A stretch of 64,000 nucleotides of DNA, from the NCBI GenBank assembly GCA_030427805.1, contig JAUICP010000002.1, positions 124,001 to 188,000 on the forward strand, in the 5' to 3' direction. Shown here piece after piece: positions 33,821 to 42,453 of the stretch (positions are counted from its first letter, which is position 1; every line of letters starts with the position of its first letter). The stretch is from Bdellovibrionia bacterium (GTDB taxonomy: Bacteria > Bdellovibrionota > Bdellovibrionia > Bdellovibrionales > JAGQZY01). The notes beneath the pieces were generated by a model. It saw only the letters and a list, made by a program, of their open reading frames with translations, was not told the DNA's origin and ran no database searches. Both the position numbers and the translations under genes were made by a program.

Positions 33821-35317
33821 ATGGGCTATAACCTCAACTATTCATTCGACGAAAATTTACGTGACGTCCCCGAGAACCCTAAGGACGTGCGCAAGTTTAT
33901 TCAAAGTCAAATGAGCAAGTTAAAAGCAGTCAAAGATCCTGTGGGCCGAGTGAAGATTCTGGAAAAGCTCGGCTCATTTTCTAGAATGATTGGAGAGCTT
34001 GACGAGGCTCAAGAGTTTCTTGGTGAAGCCTTGGAACTCATTGGAAGAAATGACCTCGGAATTGAGTTGTGGGTCGCCAACGGAATAAGGCTTGCCCATG
34101 TTTTTCAATGGCAAGGAAACTATGATGTAGCGCGAGAGATGTTTTTGGACATCATGGAAATGTGTGAAGACAACAAGGAAGTGGCAGATTACCTGCATTT
34201 TACTGTTCAACACCTGGGCAAGTACTACTTTGATTTGGGAGAATACGAAGAGGCTTTTCAGTGTTTTGAGGACGCTTTAGAAATGAGGAAAGAGATCGGA
34301 GATATCGATCTGATTGAGAGTTCTCAGTTTGCTCTAAAGGTCACGGAGGCAAAGCTGAAAGAATCTTACAACGTCGTTCAGTTCCCTAGTAATCAATTTC
34401 AAGGCGATGGCTTAAAGAGCCCAAAGGATATTTTGGAAATGGTCAAAATGAGAGTCGAGGGCCAAGACGACCTGACTCTCGAAGATCTCAATGAAGAACT
34501 CAACCGAGTGACGTTCAATCAGAACAATATGGCGAAGGCTCCTTTTCTCGGATTGAGTCCGGCGGATATGCATAATATTCTTTACACACCATTTAGGCCA
34601 GACAATGAGATCTTCACCATAAAGATCGATTCAAACAAAGACCTCGATAACGTGCCTCTCGTTCAACACGCCCTGTTCTTGCTGGAAAAGATTCACGAAA
34701 AGAAACAGCTTAAAGCGACTCAAAAAGGAAATTTCCCAAGATCACTGGTTCTCGAAGTATACTCCGAGTTTTTCTCGAACAGTCGCTTTTCATTTAAGCC
34801 CAACAAAGAAGATGATTTGCCAGAGCTGACAAGATTGAAGCACCTTCTCGATATGGCTGGGTTACTCAAAAAAAGAAGCAACAAGTTCTCAGTCACAAAG
34901 AAGGGTGAAAAGATCCTCAGTCAAAATGATAAAAGAAGCCTTTTTAGCCTGATCCTAGACCCATTGTTCAATAAGTGGAACTGGGGATACACTGATGCCT
35001 ACTCTGAGCTGATGCTTATTCAATCAAGTGCGATCTTCAATATTTATTTACTCCACAAGAAAGCACAAGACTGGATTCATAGTGATGAATTGGGGAAATT
35101 ATATCTTGAGGCGTTTCCCGCGCTGGTCAACGAGGCTCGGGGCTACTTTGGCCCGGAGAAAGAAATCATAGACTGCTTTGAAACTCGGTTTTTAAATCGG
35201 TTTTGCCTACCGCTTGGTTTACTTGATCTGAAAGACGCGAGTGACGACTCAATTTTGAGTAAGGATCGTCACTACCGCGTGAGTGATTTTTTTAAAAACA
35301 GCATTGTCTTCCATTAG
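33821..35317 (+). CDS. TPR-containing protein with C-terminal winged-helix-like domain
   Basis: This is 498 residues, with ribosome site AAGAGG. Residues about 35-180 hold at least three TPR-like helical pairs (GELDEAQEFLGEALELIG, GNYDVAREMFLDIMEMC, GEYEEAFQCFEDALEMR). The C-terminal half contains PLVQHALFLLEKIHEK, then LKATQKGNFPRSLV, LKHLLDMAGLLKK and FSVTKKGEKIL, similar to a domain found next to plasmid-type and SEC-C proteins, with a wing-like end. It might be a signalling or transcription adaptor. It is less tightly packed than its neighbours. Confidence 0.6.
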   Translation: MGYNLNYSFDENLRDVPENPKDVRKFIQSQMSKLKAVKDPVGRVKILEKLGSFSRMIGELDEAQEFLGEALELIGRNDLGIELWVANGIRLAHVFQWQGNYDVAREMFLDIMEMCEDNKEVADYLHFTVQHLGKYYFDLGEYEEAFQCFEDALEMRKEIGDIDLIESSQFALKVTEAKLKESYNVVQFPSNQFQGDGLKSPKDILEMVKMRVEGQDDLTLEDLNEELNRVTFNQNNMAKAPFLGLSPADMHNILYTPFRPDNEIFTIKIDSNKDLDNVPLVQHALFLLEKIHEKKQLKATQKGNFPRSLVLEVYSEFFSNSRFSFKPNKEDDLPELTRLKHLLDMAGLLKKRSNKFSVTKKGEKILSQNDKRSLFSLILDPLFNKWNWGYTDAYSELMLIQSSAIFNIYLLHKKAQDWIHSDELGKLYLEAFPALVNEARGYFGPEKEIIDCFETRFLNRFCLPLGLLDLKDASDDSILSKDRHYRVSDFFKNSIVFH

Positions 35318-35352
35318 GAAGCTCTGCTCTTTAACTTGTATGGGTATTGAAG

Positions 35353-36039
35353 ATGGATAGAGACAATTTACTTAGAACTTTATCAAAGGCTCTAGCGTCC
35401 CGAGTCTCGAATGACGTACTGTTGGTCGGAGTAGATGGAATTGATGGCGCAGGAAAGACAACTTTAGCAGACGAGCTCGTACCGTTTCTCAAGGAGCTAG
35501 GAGTCGATGTCAAGAGAGCTTCTATAGATGGATTTCATAATCCAAGAGAATACAGAGTTCGACAGGGGAATCTTTCGCCCGAGGGCTATTATCAGGACTC
35601 TTTTGATTATGATTTTTTGACCAATAATTTCTTTGGCCCGATAAAATCAGATAAGCTTCCACTTGAACTACCAAAAGCAAAGTTTGACTGGAAAAGTGAC
35701 TCTGAGGTCGGAGAAGAGTTTGTGCATATTGAACCTGGGACAGTCATCTTATTCGAAGGTGTGTTTCTTTTTCGTCCACAATTGAGAGACTATTGGGACT
35801 TTAAAATATTTGTTGATATACCATTCGAGCTATCATTGGAGAGAGGCTTAAAGAGGGACTCTCATTTATTGGGAGGGGGAAAGCAGACAAGAGAAAAATA
35901 TCTTAAAAGATATATCCCTGGCCAGAAATTGTATTTTAGTGATTGCGACCCAATATCTTTTGCCGACTTAGTAATTGATAACTCATCTCCTCAAAGTCCG
36001 GAACTTTTAAAAGGAGATTTAGTTGAATATGAAAGCTGA
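35353..36039 (+). CDS. uridine-kinase-like P-loop kinase
   Basis: This 228-residue protein is from ATG 35353 (MDRDNLLRTL). Walker A is GVDGIDGAGKTTLADEL. KRASIDGFHNPREYR corresponds to the acceptor-binding region. FEGVFLFRPQLRDYWDF and the Arg-rich lid SLERGLKRD follow. This is the phosphoribulokinase/uridine kinase group. It may phosphorylate a nucleoside or a related small molecule. A DUF-level function cannot be told, and in this operon it could act in modification of the same metabolite as the APH proteins. Confidence 0.78.
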   Translation: MDRDNLLRTLSKALASRVSNDVLLVGVDGIDGAGKTTLADELVPFLKELGVDVKRASIDGFHNPREYRVRQGNLSPEGYYQDSFDYDFLTNNFFGPIKSDKLPLELPKAKFDWKSDSEVGEEFVHIEPGTVILFEGVFLFRPQLRDYWDFKIFVDIPFELSLERGLKRDSHLLGGGKQTREKYLKRYIPGQKLYFSDCDPISFADLVIDNSSPQSPELLKGDLVEYES

Positions 36040-36051
36040 CTGGAAACCATT

Positions 36052-36879
36052 GTGAGAAAACTCTGTGATATCGATAGCCTAGCTTCTAAATGGTCCCTTA
36101 AAATCACAAAGAGAATTACTCAAACTCCCACCTGTGAAGTCTTTGAGGTCGAGGGAGGTTCCGAGCTCCTCGTTTTGAAGCTTTACTCAGACCTGGGCTG
36201 GGAAGACGAAAAGGGGTCGATTTCAGTATTGAACGCTTGGAATGGAAATGGAGCCGTAAAAGTTGTCGATCACCTCGAAAAAGCTCTTCTCATGGAAAAA
36301 CTTGAGGAGCCAAATCTGTATTCGTTTTCTGCTTCAAGGCAAGAGAGCCAAGCTAGTGAAATATTTTGTGGAATTATTGAGAAGATCCACAGTGTAGATC
36401 TAGGCCTGTTGTCCGAGCCGGTTAGAAGTACAAATGAGATCATAAAGCCTCTCCTTCAATTTGATGTGGCCGAGCAGCTTCAGCCAATGTTTGAGAAAGC
36501 AAAAAGAATCGCCGAGGAGCTGATAAGCTCGTCCGGAGAGATGGTCATTTTGCATGGAGATTTGCACCACGAAAATGTACTCAGACGCTCTAATGGCGAG
36601 TATGTCTGTTTCGATCCCAAGGGGTATATCGGCGATCCAGCTTATGAGATCGCGACGATTCTCAAGAACCCTTGGCACTATCCTGAGATTTCTGAATCGG
36701 AAGAGATGTGTCTCGAGAGGGCCGAGTACTTCGCAAAGACCTTAGACTTTGACTTGGGAAGAGTCCTCAAGTTTGCCTTTGTCCACATGGGATTGAGTGT
36801 AATTTGGTCGTACTCCGATGGGTTTGAGAAATATCAACATCAGCTGGCAATCATGAAAATTCTTGAGGCGCATGTTTAG
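36052..36879 (+). CDS. APH(6)-like phosphotransferase (streptomycin/hydroxyurea kinase type)
   Basis: This 275-residue protein is from GTG 36052, 12 bases after the previous stop. The catalytic loop is ILHGDLHHENVLR; the metal site is VCFDPKGYIGDPAYEIATIL; and a KNPWH motif follows directly. The DPKG..GDPAYE..T.L.NP pattern is typical of the APH(6)/hydroxyurea phosphotransferase group rather than of APH(3'). The predicted reaction is ATP-dependent O-phosphorylation of a small molecule. It is the second APH-fold kinase in this operon and is not closely similar to the first. Confidence 0.8.
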   Translation: MRKLCDIDSLASKWSLKITKRITQTPTCEVFEVEGGSELLVLKLYSDLGWEDEKGSISVLNAWNGNGAVKVVDHLEKALLMEKLEEPNLYSFSASRQESQASEIFCGIIEKIHSVDLGLLSEPVRSTNEIIKPLLQFDVAEQLQPMFEKAKRIAEELISSSGEMVILHGDLHHENVLRRSNGEYVCFDPKGYIGDPAYEIATILKNPWHYPEISESEEMCLERAEYFAKTLDFDLGRVLKFAFVHMGLSVIWSYSDGFEKYQHQLAIMKILEAHV

Positions 36880-36961
36880 ACCACGGGAAATATCAAATAA
36901 CGGCACAAATTATCAAAAACAACTCTTCATCACAGCGTAAATTCCTTTTGAGGAGATCGAC

Positions 36962-37597
36962 TTGAGCTATTTAAGATCAGTGGAAACAGCTATTTCATAT
37001 GTTGAAGAACACATCAAAGGTTATGATCTTGACATTACCTCCGTTTGTAAAGCGACCGGAGTTTCGAAATGGTATTTCCAACGGATTTTTAAAGGGGTAA
37101 CCGGGGACTCTTTAGGTGACTATATAAGAAAGAGGCGGATCAGTCAGGCAGCATTGGAGTTGGTAGAATCCGATCGACCTATAATTCATTTGGCCATTGA
37201 TTATGGGTTTGAAAGCCAGGAAGCTTTTACGCGGTCTTTTAAAAGTCACTTTGAGACGACTCCTGCCAAGTTCAGAAAAAATCGAGATCCTAAAATGTTT
37301 ATGCATAAATTCCAGTTAACAAACGAATTTTTACGACATTTAAAGGAGCGATTAGACATGACACCTGTAATTGAAGACGCAAGAGAATTGAAGCTCGTTG
37401 GTTTTGTGGAACCATTTCGAGGAGTTTTTGATGAAAACCCAAACAACCACGAGGTTATTCCGAAACTCTGGCAGGAATTTGTAAAAAGGCAAGTCGAGAT
37501 ACCCAACAATGTTGAGGGAAAAAGTACTTGTAGGTTCTTGTTTAGGATAAATTTATCTGGGCAGATAGTACGCATGAATAGTAAATTATACTTCTAA
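36962..37597 (+). CDS. AraC-type regulator, C-terminally truncated
   Basis: This is 211 residues from TTG 36962, with GAGGAG seven bases upstream. Two AraC HTH motifs are present: LDITSVCKATGVSKWYFQRI and IIHLAIDYGFESQEAFTRSF, followed by FRKNR at about 110. The C-terminal GyrI-like effector domain begins (ELKLVGFVEPFRGVF) but breaks off after about 80 residues, where intact homologues have about 150. The last 20 residues (SGQIVRMNSKLYF) look unlike the family. I think it is a degraded gene, although the DNA-binding part is intact. Confidence 0.65.
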   Translation: MSYLRSVETAISYVEEHIKGYDLDITSVCKATGVSKWYFQRIFKGVTGDSLGDYIRKRRISQAALELVESDRPIIHLAIDYGFESQEAFTRSFKSHFETTPAKFRKNRDPKMFMHKFQLTNEFLRHLKERLDMTPVIEDARELKLVGFVEPFRGVFDENPNNHEVIPKLWQEFVKRQVEIPNNVEGKSTCRFLFRINLSGQIVRMNSKLYF

Positions 37598-37693
37598 GGA
37601 AGGTTTAGCAAATAAAATCCAAAAAGTACGGTGGGAATCAAATAATTCTGTATCTGGTCTTTGCGAATCGAAAGATATTCAAGAGTATAACCA

Positions 37694-39025
37694 TTAATTT
37701 CCCTTCTCCTTACTTCTTTCTTTTATGAGACTCTCATAAATTTCTAAAACCAATGGGTACAAATTATCTGCAATTAGCTCGGAACCCAACAAAGAAGTAT
37801 GTCCCCAACTACCAGCAAAGCGATCCACAAAAAGCTCATCGTAAGCTATTCTAGTCAAAGCTTCAGAAAAGTTTTCTCGATTTTCAACAAAACGAATATT
37901 ATGTCTTTCATCAGAAGTGTTAAGATCAAATCGTCCAAGATGCTCTGTAAGGCTTGTCGTCGGATAACTCATTAGAACGTGAACAGCACCCTTTTTAACA
38001 ATCGTAGAATGTATTTTCTTTAAATTCGCATAAACTTTGTTTTGTAAAAACTGCTTCTCCCTAAGGTAGCCATATTTGTCGATCAATGACTTAAACTTAA
38101 GTCCGTAATAATTTAAGTTCTCTCTATTGATAATCAGAGACAGTGTAACCGAATCTAAATAAGAAGGAGGAGATTCAAATATTTTATCTAACAGCTCCTT
38201 TCTTAAATATTTGTGACGTCCAGGCTCGATAAATCTAAATCGATGAATCACATAAAAGTAATTTTGAATGATCCTATTCTCATTCGGAAAAGTCCTATAA
38301 GCAGACATGATGTGTTTTATACAAAATTCTAAATCTGGAAGCGATGGAGTGGTATTTATAGTGCAATTGGAGGTCAATCGCATTTGCAGATAGGCCTTTT
38401 CTTCTCGACTCAAATTTTCAAGCTCTTTATCTATCAAACTATATTCTTTGAATCTAAATAATTCGGCTATTTTCCATACTTTTTTATTTATAGATTTGGA
38501 AAAACTTTTTTCGATTATACTCGGACTATTAAATTCTTTAAAATAGTCTCGAAACCAACAAACTACTTTTAAAACTTTCAATGACAAATTTTGACAAAAT
38601 TCTGTGTGAAACGAAAAATGAGAAATCAAATACGAGTCATTAATTCCAATCATTGATATTACAACGTCAGGATTATACTTATCTAACCACATGGAAAGAT
38701 TTTTTAGGATTTCTGCAGAATTCGTTCCTGCTTTTGCTTCTGTAAAAATATTTATAGGAAGCTTTTCTCTTTTAAACCGCTCTTGTAGCAAATTAGACCA
38801 ACTAGGATGGAGCTGCCCTTTCGCAAAAAAATTAGTTGTTGTAGATTCTCCGATAGCTAAAATATTCAATCCCTCTTCAGAAGACCAATGTGTTGAATTT
38901 AAATCATCGTCTATCTTAAGGATCAGCATACCAAAGATAGTCAAAACTATTTCGACAATCGCAACTGAAGTTATAAATATCATAAAAGTAAAGAGTGTTT
39001 TTCTCCAAATTCCATATTTTAGCAA
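37694..39025 (-). CDS. membrane-anchored SGNH/GDSL-type hydrolase
   Basis: This 443-residue protein has one N-terminal helix (about 12-38) and a periplasmic SGNH domain: block I ILAIGESTTT with the nucleophile Ser, block III MIGINDSYL with Asn, and block V DRFAGSWGHTSLLGSELIAD containing the Asp-x-x-His pair. A helical insertion of about 150 residues interrupts the domain. Such proteins act as O-acetyl esterases or transferases on surface polysaccharide. The DNA is visibly richer in A/T than its neighbours and the gene is in opposite orientation, so it may be a later insertion. Confidence 0.72.
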   Translation of the reverse strand: MLKYGIWRKTLFTFMIFITSVAIVEIVLTIFGMLILKIDDDLNSTHWSSEEGLNILAIGESTTTNFFAKGQLHPSWSNLLQERFKREKLPINIFTEAKAGTNSAEILKNLSMWLDKYNPDVVISMIGINDSYLISHFSFHTEFCQNLSLKVLKVVCWFRDYFKEFNSPSIIEKSFSKSINKKVWKIAELFRFKEYSLIDKELENLSREEKAYLQMRLTSNCTINTTPSLPDLEFCIKHIMSAYRTFPNENRIIQNYFYVIHRFRFIEPGRHKYLRKELLDKIFESPPSYLDSVTLSLIINRENLNYYGLKFKSLIDKYGYLREKQFLQNKVYANLKKIHSTIVKKGAVHVLMSYPTTSLTEHLGRFDLNTSDERHNIRFVENRENFSEALTRIAYDELFVDRFAGSWGHTSLLGSELIADNLYPLVLEIYESLIKERSKEKGN

Positions 39026-39308
39026 TTGACTACTCTCCAGTAACTAGATGGTTTTCAGAAAAAAAATTCATTAAGAGAATTTGACGTAAATAAGCAAACT
39101 GTATCGTATCCATACCGATTTTGAATTCGATTGTAGCGATAACTCAAATTTTTATCAAGGTAATTTTAGGCATGAACTGAAAAAAACAGAATATTATTAA
39201 TTTAATACAGCCAATTTATTTTAGTGAACAACTTCTGAATCAAATCCTCCATGAAAGGAACAGGGGCTAGTTCATGGAGGTATCAAAGGTTTTGCCCGGA
39301 GGTTTAAA

Positions 39309-40241
39309 ATGAGAACGCTACAAAGAGATCTGTTTGATAGAGCAGAAGAATTTATTTTTCGTGAGGGCCGACCACTTGAACAGAGGCTATTCGATTTTCA
39401 TTTTGGAGCAGCGGAAATAAATCCTGTGATTGGTGAGCTGGTAAAGTTTCAGAATAAAGATGGAGGCTTTGGGAATGCTTTGGAGCCAGATCTTCGGACT
39501 CCTCTGTCATCAGCCTTGACCACATCTGTAGCCCTGAGAACTATGGTTGAGGTTGGCGTAAGTCCAGATTCTCCGGTCTTGGAAAGGACAATCTCTTACC
39601 TCTTGAAGACAGTGGACCGGGAGAATTGGCGATGGATTATAGCTCCTGAGGGCGGACAAGACAGTCCTCATGCTCCTTGGTGGGGAGGAGATGACATTGC
39701 CTCATCGTTTCGTGGATGTTTTGCGAATCCATCAGCAGAGATCACAGGCCTCTTGTTGAATTACAAGCAGCTAGTGCCTGCTGAAATTTTGGGTAACTTG
39801 CTTGAAAGACTGCGTTCTTACCTGACAGAGGCCGTTGAGACGAAAGATGCGTTTCAAATGCACGATTTGATGTGCTATCTCGCTCTGGCTCAATCGAAGA
39901 ACTTAGATGAAAAGTATGTCGATGAAATTCGTCCGTTGCTGATGAATGCAGCTGATTCAATCGTTGAAAAGGACAAAACCAAGTGGAGTGATTACTCGGC
40001 CAGACCCCTCTGGCTCTGTGATCATCCCGATTCAATTTTATATCCGCTTCTAGAAGAGCACGTGAACGAGAACTTAGATTTTGAGATTGAAACTCAAAAA
40101 CAAGATGGGTCTTGGTCGCCCTTTTGGGACTGGGGAGGTAACTATAGTGATGATTGGAAGACTGCTTCAAAAGAGTGGTCCTCTCATTTGGCAATTAACA
40201 ACCTAATCAAATTTAGAAATTTTGATCGATTGAGTGCTTAG
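39309..40241 (+). CDS. alpha/alpha-toroid protein (prenyltransferase/squalene-cyclase-like)
   Basis: This 310-residue protein resembles toroid repeat proteins: KFQNKDGGFGNALEPDL (QxxDGGFG), a second KQDGSWSPFWDWGG motif near the C-terminus, and helical pairs between. It lacks the DxDD acid motif of true squalene cyclases, so enzyme activity is uncertain. There is no signal peptide. Position after a 283-base AT-rich gap and before the glyoxalase-like gene suggests a separate small transcription unit of cargo. Function unknown. Confidence 0.6.
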   Translation: MRTLQRDLFDRAEEFIFREGRPLEQRLFDFHFGAAEINPVIGELVKFQNKDGGFGNALEPDLRTPLSSALTTSVALRTMVEVGVSPDSPVLERTISYLLKTVDRENWRWIIAPEGGQDSPHAPWWGGDDIASSFRGCFANPSAEITGLLLNYKQLVPAEILGNLLERLRSYLTEAVETKDAFQMHDLMCYLALAQSKNLDEKYVDEIRPLLMNAADSIVEKDKTKWSDYSARPLWLCDHPDSILYPLLEEHVNENLDFEIETQKQDGSWSPFWDWGGNYSDDWKTASKEWSSHLAINNLIKFRNFDRLSA

Positions 40242-40312
40242 AATAGTCTTTTTCACAATTCTTATTCTAGCTGTGATTGGATCGCTCTACGGAGCCAACG
40301 AGGAGAATTTCA

Positions 40313-40741
40313 ATGTCAAAAATTCCAGCTCGACTAAACTTGGTCACATTGGCTGTATCAGATCTCAAAAAAATGAGCACATTCTACGACAAGCTTGGGT
40401 GGGAGCGTTCAAAAGGAAGCAACGAAGGGTATATTGCCTACCGGACGGGAGGCGCCATTCTAGCATTGTGGCTATCGAGTAATTTTGAGAAGTGTGGACT
40501 AATAAAAGAATCTCAAAGTTTCAATGGTGTCATGCTGGCGATAAATGTCGAAAGCGCTGATCTCGTAGATGCAGCAATTGAGACGGCTCAAAAAGCAGGG
40601 GCTACCGATGTTAGCGAAGCAAAAGATACTGCTTGGGGTGGACGCTCCGGAGGATTCAAAGATCCCGAGGGAAACATATGGGAAATTACTTGGGCCGAGG
40701 GCACAAGCTTTGACGATAGAGGTGGGTTGATTTACCCGTAA
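40313..40741 (+). CDS. glyoxalase/bleomycin-resistance-like (VOC) protein
   Basis: This is 142 residues from ATG 40313, preceded by GAGGAG. It is a VOC-fold protein: LNLVTLAVSDLKKMSTFYDK with the opening beta strand, a second half-repeat, and GGFKDPEGNIWEITWA at the end with the usual terminal Glu metal ligand. The first metal position is Thr instead of His in LNLVTLAV, so it may lack metal and act as a binding protein, as bleomycin-binding proteins do. It could be resistance cargo. Confidence 0.75.
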   Translation: MSKIPARLNLVTLAVSDLKKMSTFYDKLGWERSKGSNEGYIAYRTGGAILALWLSSNFEKCGLIKESQSFNGVMLAINVESADLVDAAIETAQKAGATDVSEAKDTAWGGRSGGFKDPEGNIWEITWAEGTSFDDRGGLIYP

Positions 40742-40756
40742 CTTTACCCAAACCTA

Positions 40757-41041
40757 TTACCCTTGGATTAATGCCTTTAGTGACTCTAGATATTTATTTA
40801 ACCTAGCCCTTCCAAGTCTCGACAGCTTGTAAGTTGTATTGGGCTTCTGGTTCACAAATTCCTTTTTGGCAACCACGTACTCAGCTTCTATGAGCTTTTT
40901 CATATGTGTACTCATATGTCCGTCGGTGATTTCAAGAGACTTCTTTAAGTCTGTGTAGTTAGTTTCTCCAGCATTGCCTAAAAAAGCCATTATTCTTGTT
41001 CGAATAGGTTGGTGGATGACTTCGTCTATTTCCGTACCCAT
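40757..41041 (-). CDS. winged-helix transcriptional regulator
   Basis: This 94-residue protein is from ATG 41041, which overlaps the upstream stop as TAATG. It is a compact DNA-binding winged helix: HQPIRTRIMAFLGNAGETNY, then LKKSLEITDGHMSTHMKKLI, then a wing NTTYKLSRLGRARL. This is typical of small MarR/ArsR-like regulators (HTH_27-like). It is coupled to the membrane protein gene. It probably represses the pair through the repeated palindromes at 41654-41682. Confidence 0.78.
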   Translation of the reverse strand: MGTEIDEVIHQPIRTRIMAFLGNAGETNYTDLKKSLEITDGHMSTHMKKLIEAEYVVAKKEFVNQKPNTTYKLSRLGRARLNKYLESLKALIQG

Positions 41042-41637
41042 TATTCGGCCTCTAGTCGTTTGGTGTAGAGGCCGATGTAGATGCAGGTGAATGAATGAAA
41101 GACCATAAAGTAAACCCACAAATTTGGAATCTCGAACTGGAGAAGGTACATAAATAGTGGACCAGCGATAATATAGAGCCAAGAAACTAGAGTTAAAGAT
41201 TTGTTCGAAAATCGTCCCAGTAGGTTACAGAAAATCCCCAACAGAACAAACACCGTTGGATAAACAAGCTCTCCGTTTTTCGTAAAGCCCAACCCTAGTC
41301 CAATAGCTAAAATTGCTGCCACAAAAGGAACTTGAACTCCAAAGGTCTTCCTAATTAAGGGGTTCACTTTATCTAGATATTTATCTGGAAACAGTTTCCC
41401 TATTCCCCAAAATACTAAGCCATAGAATACCGCTTTCAGCCCTGGTAGAAATGAAGTGACGGTCTCACTGATCTCAAATCCAAAGGTAAAATGATCGGTC
41501 ATCAACTCTACTACAGGAACCAAAAGCAACCCGATTCCAATCCAGAGCATTTGTTTTGAAGAAATAAAAATTCGGTTACTACTATTAATAATGTCTTGAA
41601 ACTCTTGTACTTTGGCCATGGCCTCTTGTTTGTCCAT
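41041..41637 (-). CDS. polytopic membrane protein, unknown
   Basis: This 198-residue protein has about five membrane helices (about 27-45, 63-86, 98-115, 122-140, 150-185) and a charged N-terminus MDKQEAMAKVQEFQDIIN. It has no recognised transporter motif. It is the first gene of a two-gene operon with the winged-helix regulator. It may be the target of the regulation or a small-molecule resistance protein (inference). Confidence 0.6.
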   Translation of the reverse strand: MDKQEAMAKVQEFQDIINSSNRIFISSKQMLWIGIGLLLVPVVELMTDHFTFGFEISETVTSFLPGLKAVFYGLVFWGIGKLFPDKYLDKVNPLIRKTFGVQVPFVAAILAIGLGLGFTKNGELVYPTVFVLLGIFCNLLGRFSNKSLTLVSWLYIIAGPLFMYLLQFEIPNLWVYFMVFHSFTCIYIGLYTKRLEAE

Positions 41638-41653
41638 AAAAATCTCCTTGTTG

Positions 41654-41682
41654 GATAGTACTATTAAATAAATAGTACTATC
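41654..41682. promoter_or_regulatory. double palindromic operator in front of the membrane-protein operon
   Basis: GATAGTACTATT (41654-41665) and AATAGTACTATC (41671-41682) are perfect inverted repeats with a 5-base spacer. Each arm itself contains the 10-bp palindrome ATAGTACTAT, so two identical sites lie 17 bp apart. They sit 17 bases upstream of the first start codon. This fits two dimers of the winged-helix protein binding side by side. Confidence 0.65.
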
Positions 41683-41740
41683 TTTTCAAGGATTGCGATT
41701 GATCTTGAGGCGCTTAGATTAACTCAGTCAATACAGCCAC

Positions 41741-41914
41741 TTAGAAGGGAAGGCGGAAATCTGTTAACTTCTGAGCAAATTCTTCAGAGCTCGACAATCC
41801 GTGTTTCACTCTGGTGAGTGCGGTCTTCTTCACTTCAAATATCAACTTGTTGACAGTGTAGCCGGTGGCCACAGTAAACAGCACAGCTATCAAAATATTG
41901 ACGATTCTATCCAT
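41741..41914 (-). CDS. small membrane protein
   Basis: This is 57 residues from ATG 41914, preceded by GGGAGG; the frame upstream to 41947 overlaps the recombinase-domain gene. One hydrophobic helix (RIVNILIAVLFTVATGYTVN) is followed by a charged C-terminus. It has no recognised family. It lies next to the right end of the element and is transcribed with the upstream gene. Confidence 0.5.
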   Translation of the reverse strand: MDRIVNILIAVLFTVATGYTVNKLIFEVKKTALTRVKHGLSSSEEFAQKLTDFRLPF

Positions 41915-41928
41915 TTGGATTCCTCCCA

Positions 41929-42453
41929 TTAAAATTTGTCTTTCCATCTATCAAAAATTTTCTTCACACCTTTGTGGTCCCAATAGTGAGTGCCCGAAGC
42001 ATTGGGACGCATCTTCTCTCTGAGTTCTTTAGCGATTGCGTTAAAGCTCAGCCCTTCAATATTTCTCAAGTTCACAATTTCTTTGCACACCTTCTGCTGC
42101 TTCGGCTCGGGGATCAGCTTTCCGCCTCTGACCTTCATGCCAAACGGAGGTGTGTGGTGGCGGTAATTGTCTGGATTGGTCATGCGGCCCGTTTTTGGGA
42201 TCTCGATTTCATACCGCTGAAGAGTCTCAATTACCCAGGTTTTTGAGGCTCCAATCTCATCAGCGATTTGACTTGTGGATCGGCCCGCCGCTATCGTCTT
42301 TTCAAGATAAACCTGCAATTTCTCGGTCTTTTGGGGAACATAGATCGTTTTAGGGCAGTTGGGCGTCGGACGAACTTCAAGGATTACGGGGAGATAATTG
42401 TGTTCTCGTATTGTTTGGGTCGCCCGACCAATTAAGCTTTTATTGATGACCAC
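41929..42453 (-). CDS. HTH protein with recombinase-domain-like C-terminus
   Basis: This is 174 residues from a GTG at 42453. A helix-turn-helix (GRSTSQIADEIGASKTWVI) is followed by a segment like the DNA-binding recombinase domain of large serine recombinases: TPPFGMKVRGGKLIPEPKQQ, then EGLSFNAIAKELREK and WDHKGVKKIFDRW. The resolvase catalytic domain is absent, so it cannot cut DNA. It could be a directionality factor or a decoy regulator for the element recombinase, or a remnant of an older one. The GTG start lies within a strong palindrome. Confidence 0.55.
   Translation of the reverse strand: MVINKSLIGRATQTIREHNYLPVILEVRPTPNCPKTIYVPQKTEKLQVYLEKTIAAGRSTSQIADEIGASKTWVIETLQRYEIEIPKTGRMTNPDNYRHHTPPFGMKVRGGKLIPEPKQQKVCKEIVNLRNIEGLSFNAIAKELREKMRPNASGTHYWDHKGVKKIFDRWKDKF

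Noticed and set aside
38691-39029. 112-residue plus-strand frame
   Set aside because: Shadow of the SGNH hydrolase N-terminus.
40234-40482. 82-residue frame with a hydrophobic start
   Set aside because: It begins at a TTG overlapping the toroid gene end and continues in the wrong frame of the glyoxalase-like gene; the ribosome site belongs to the latter.
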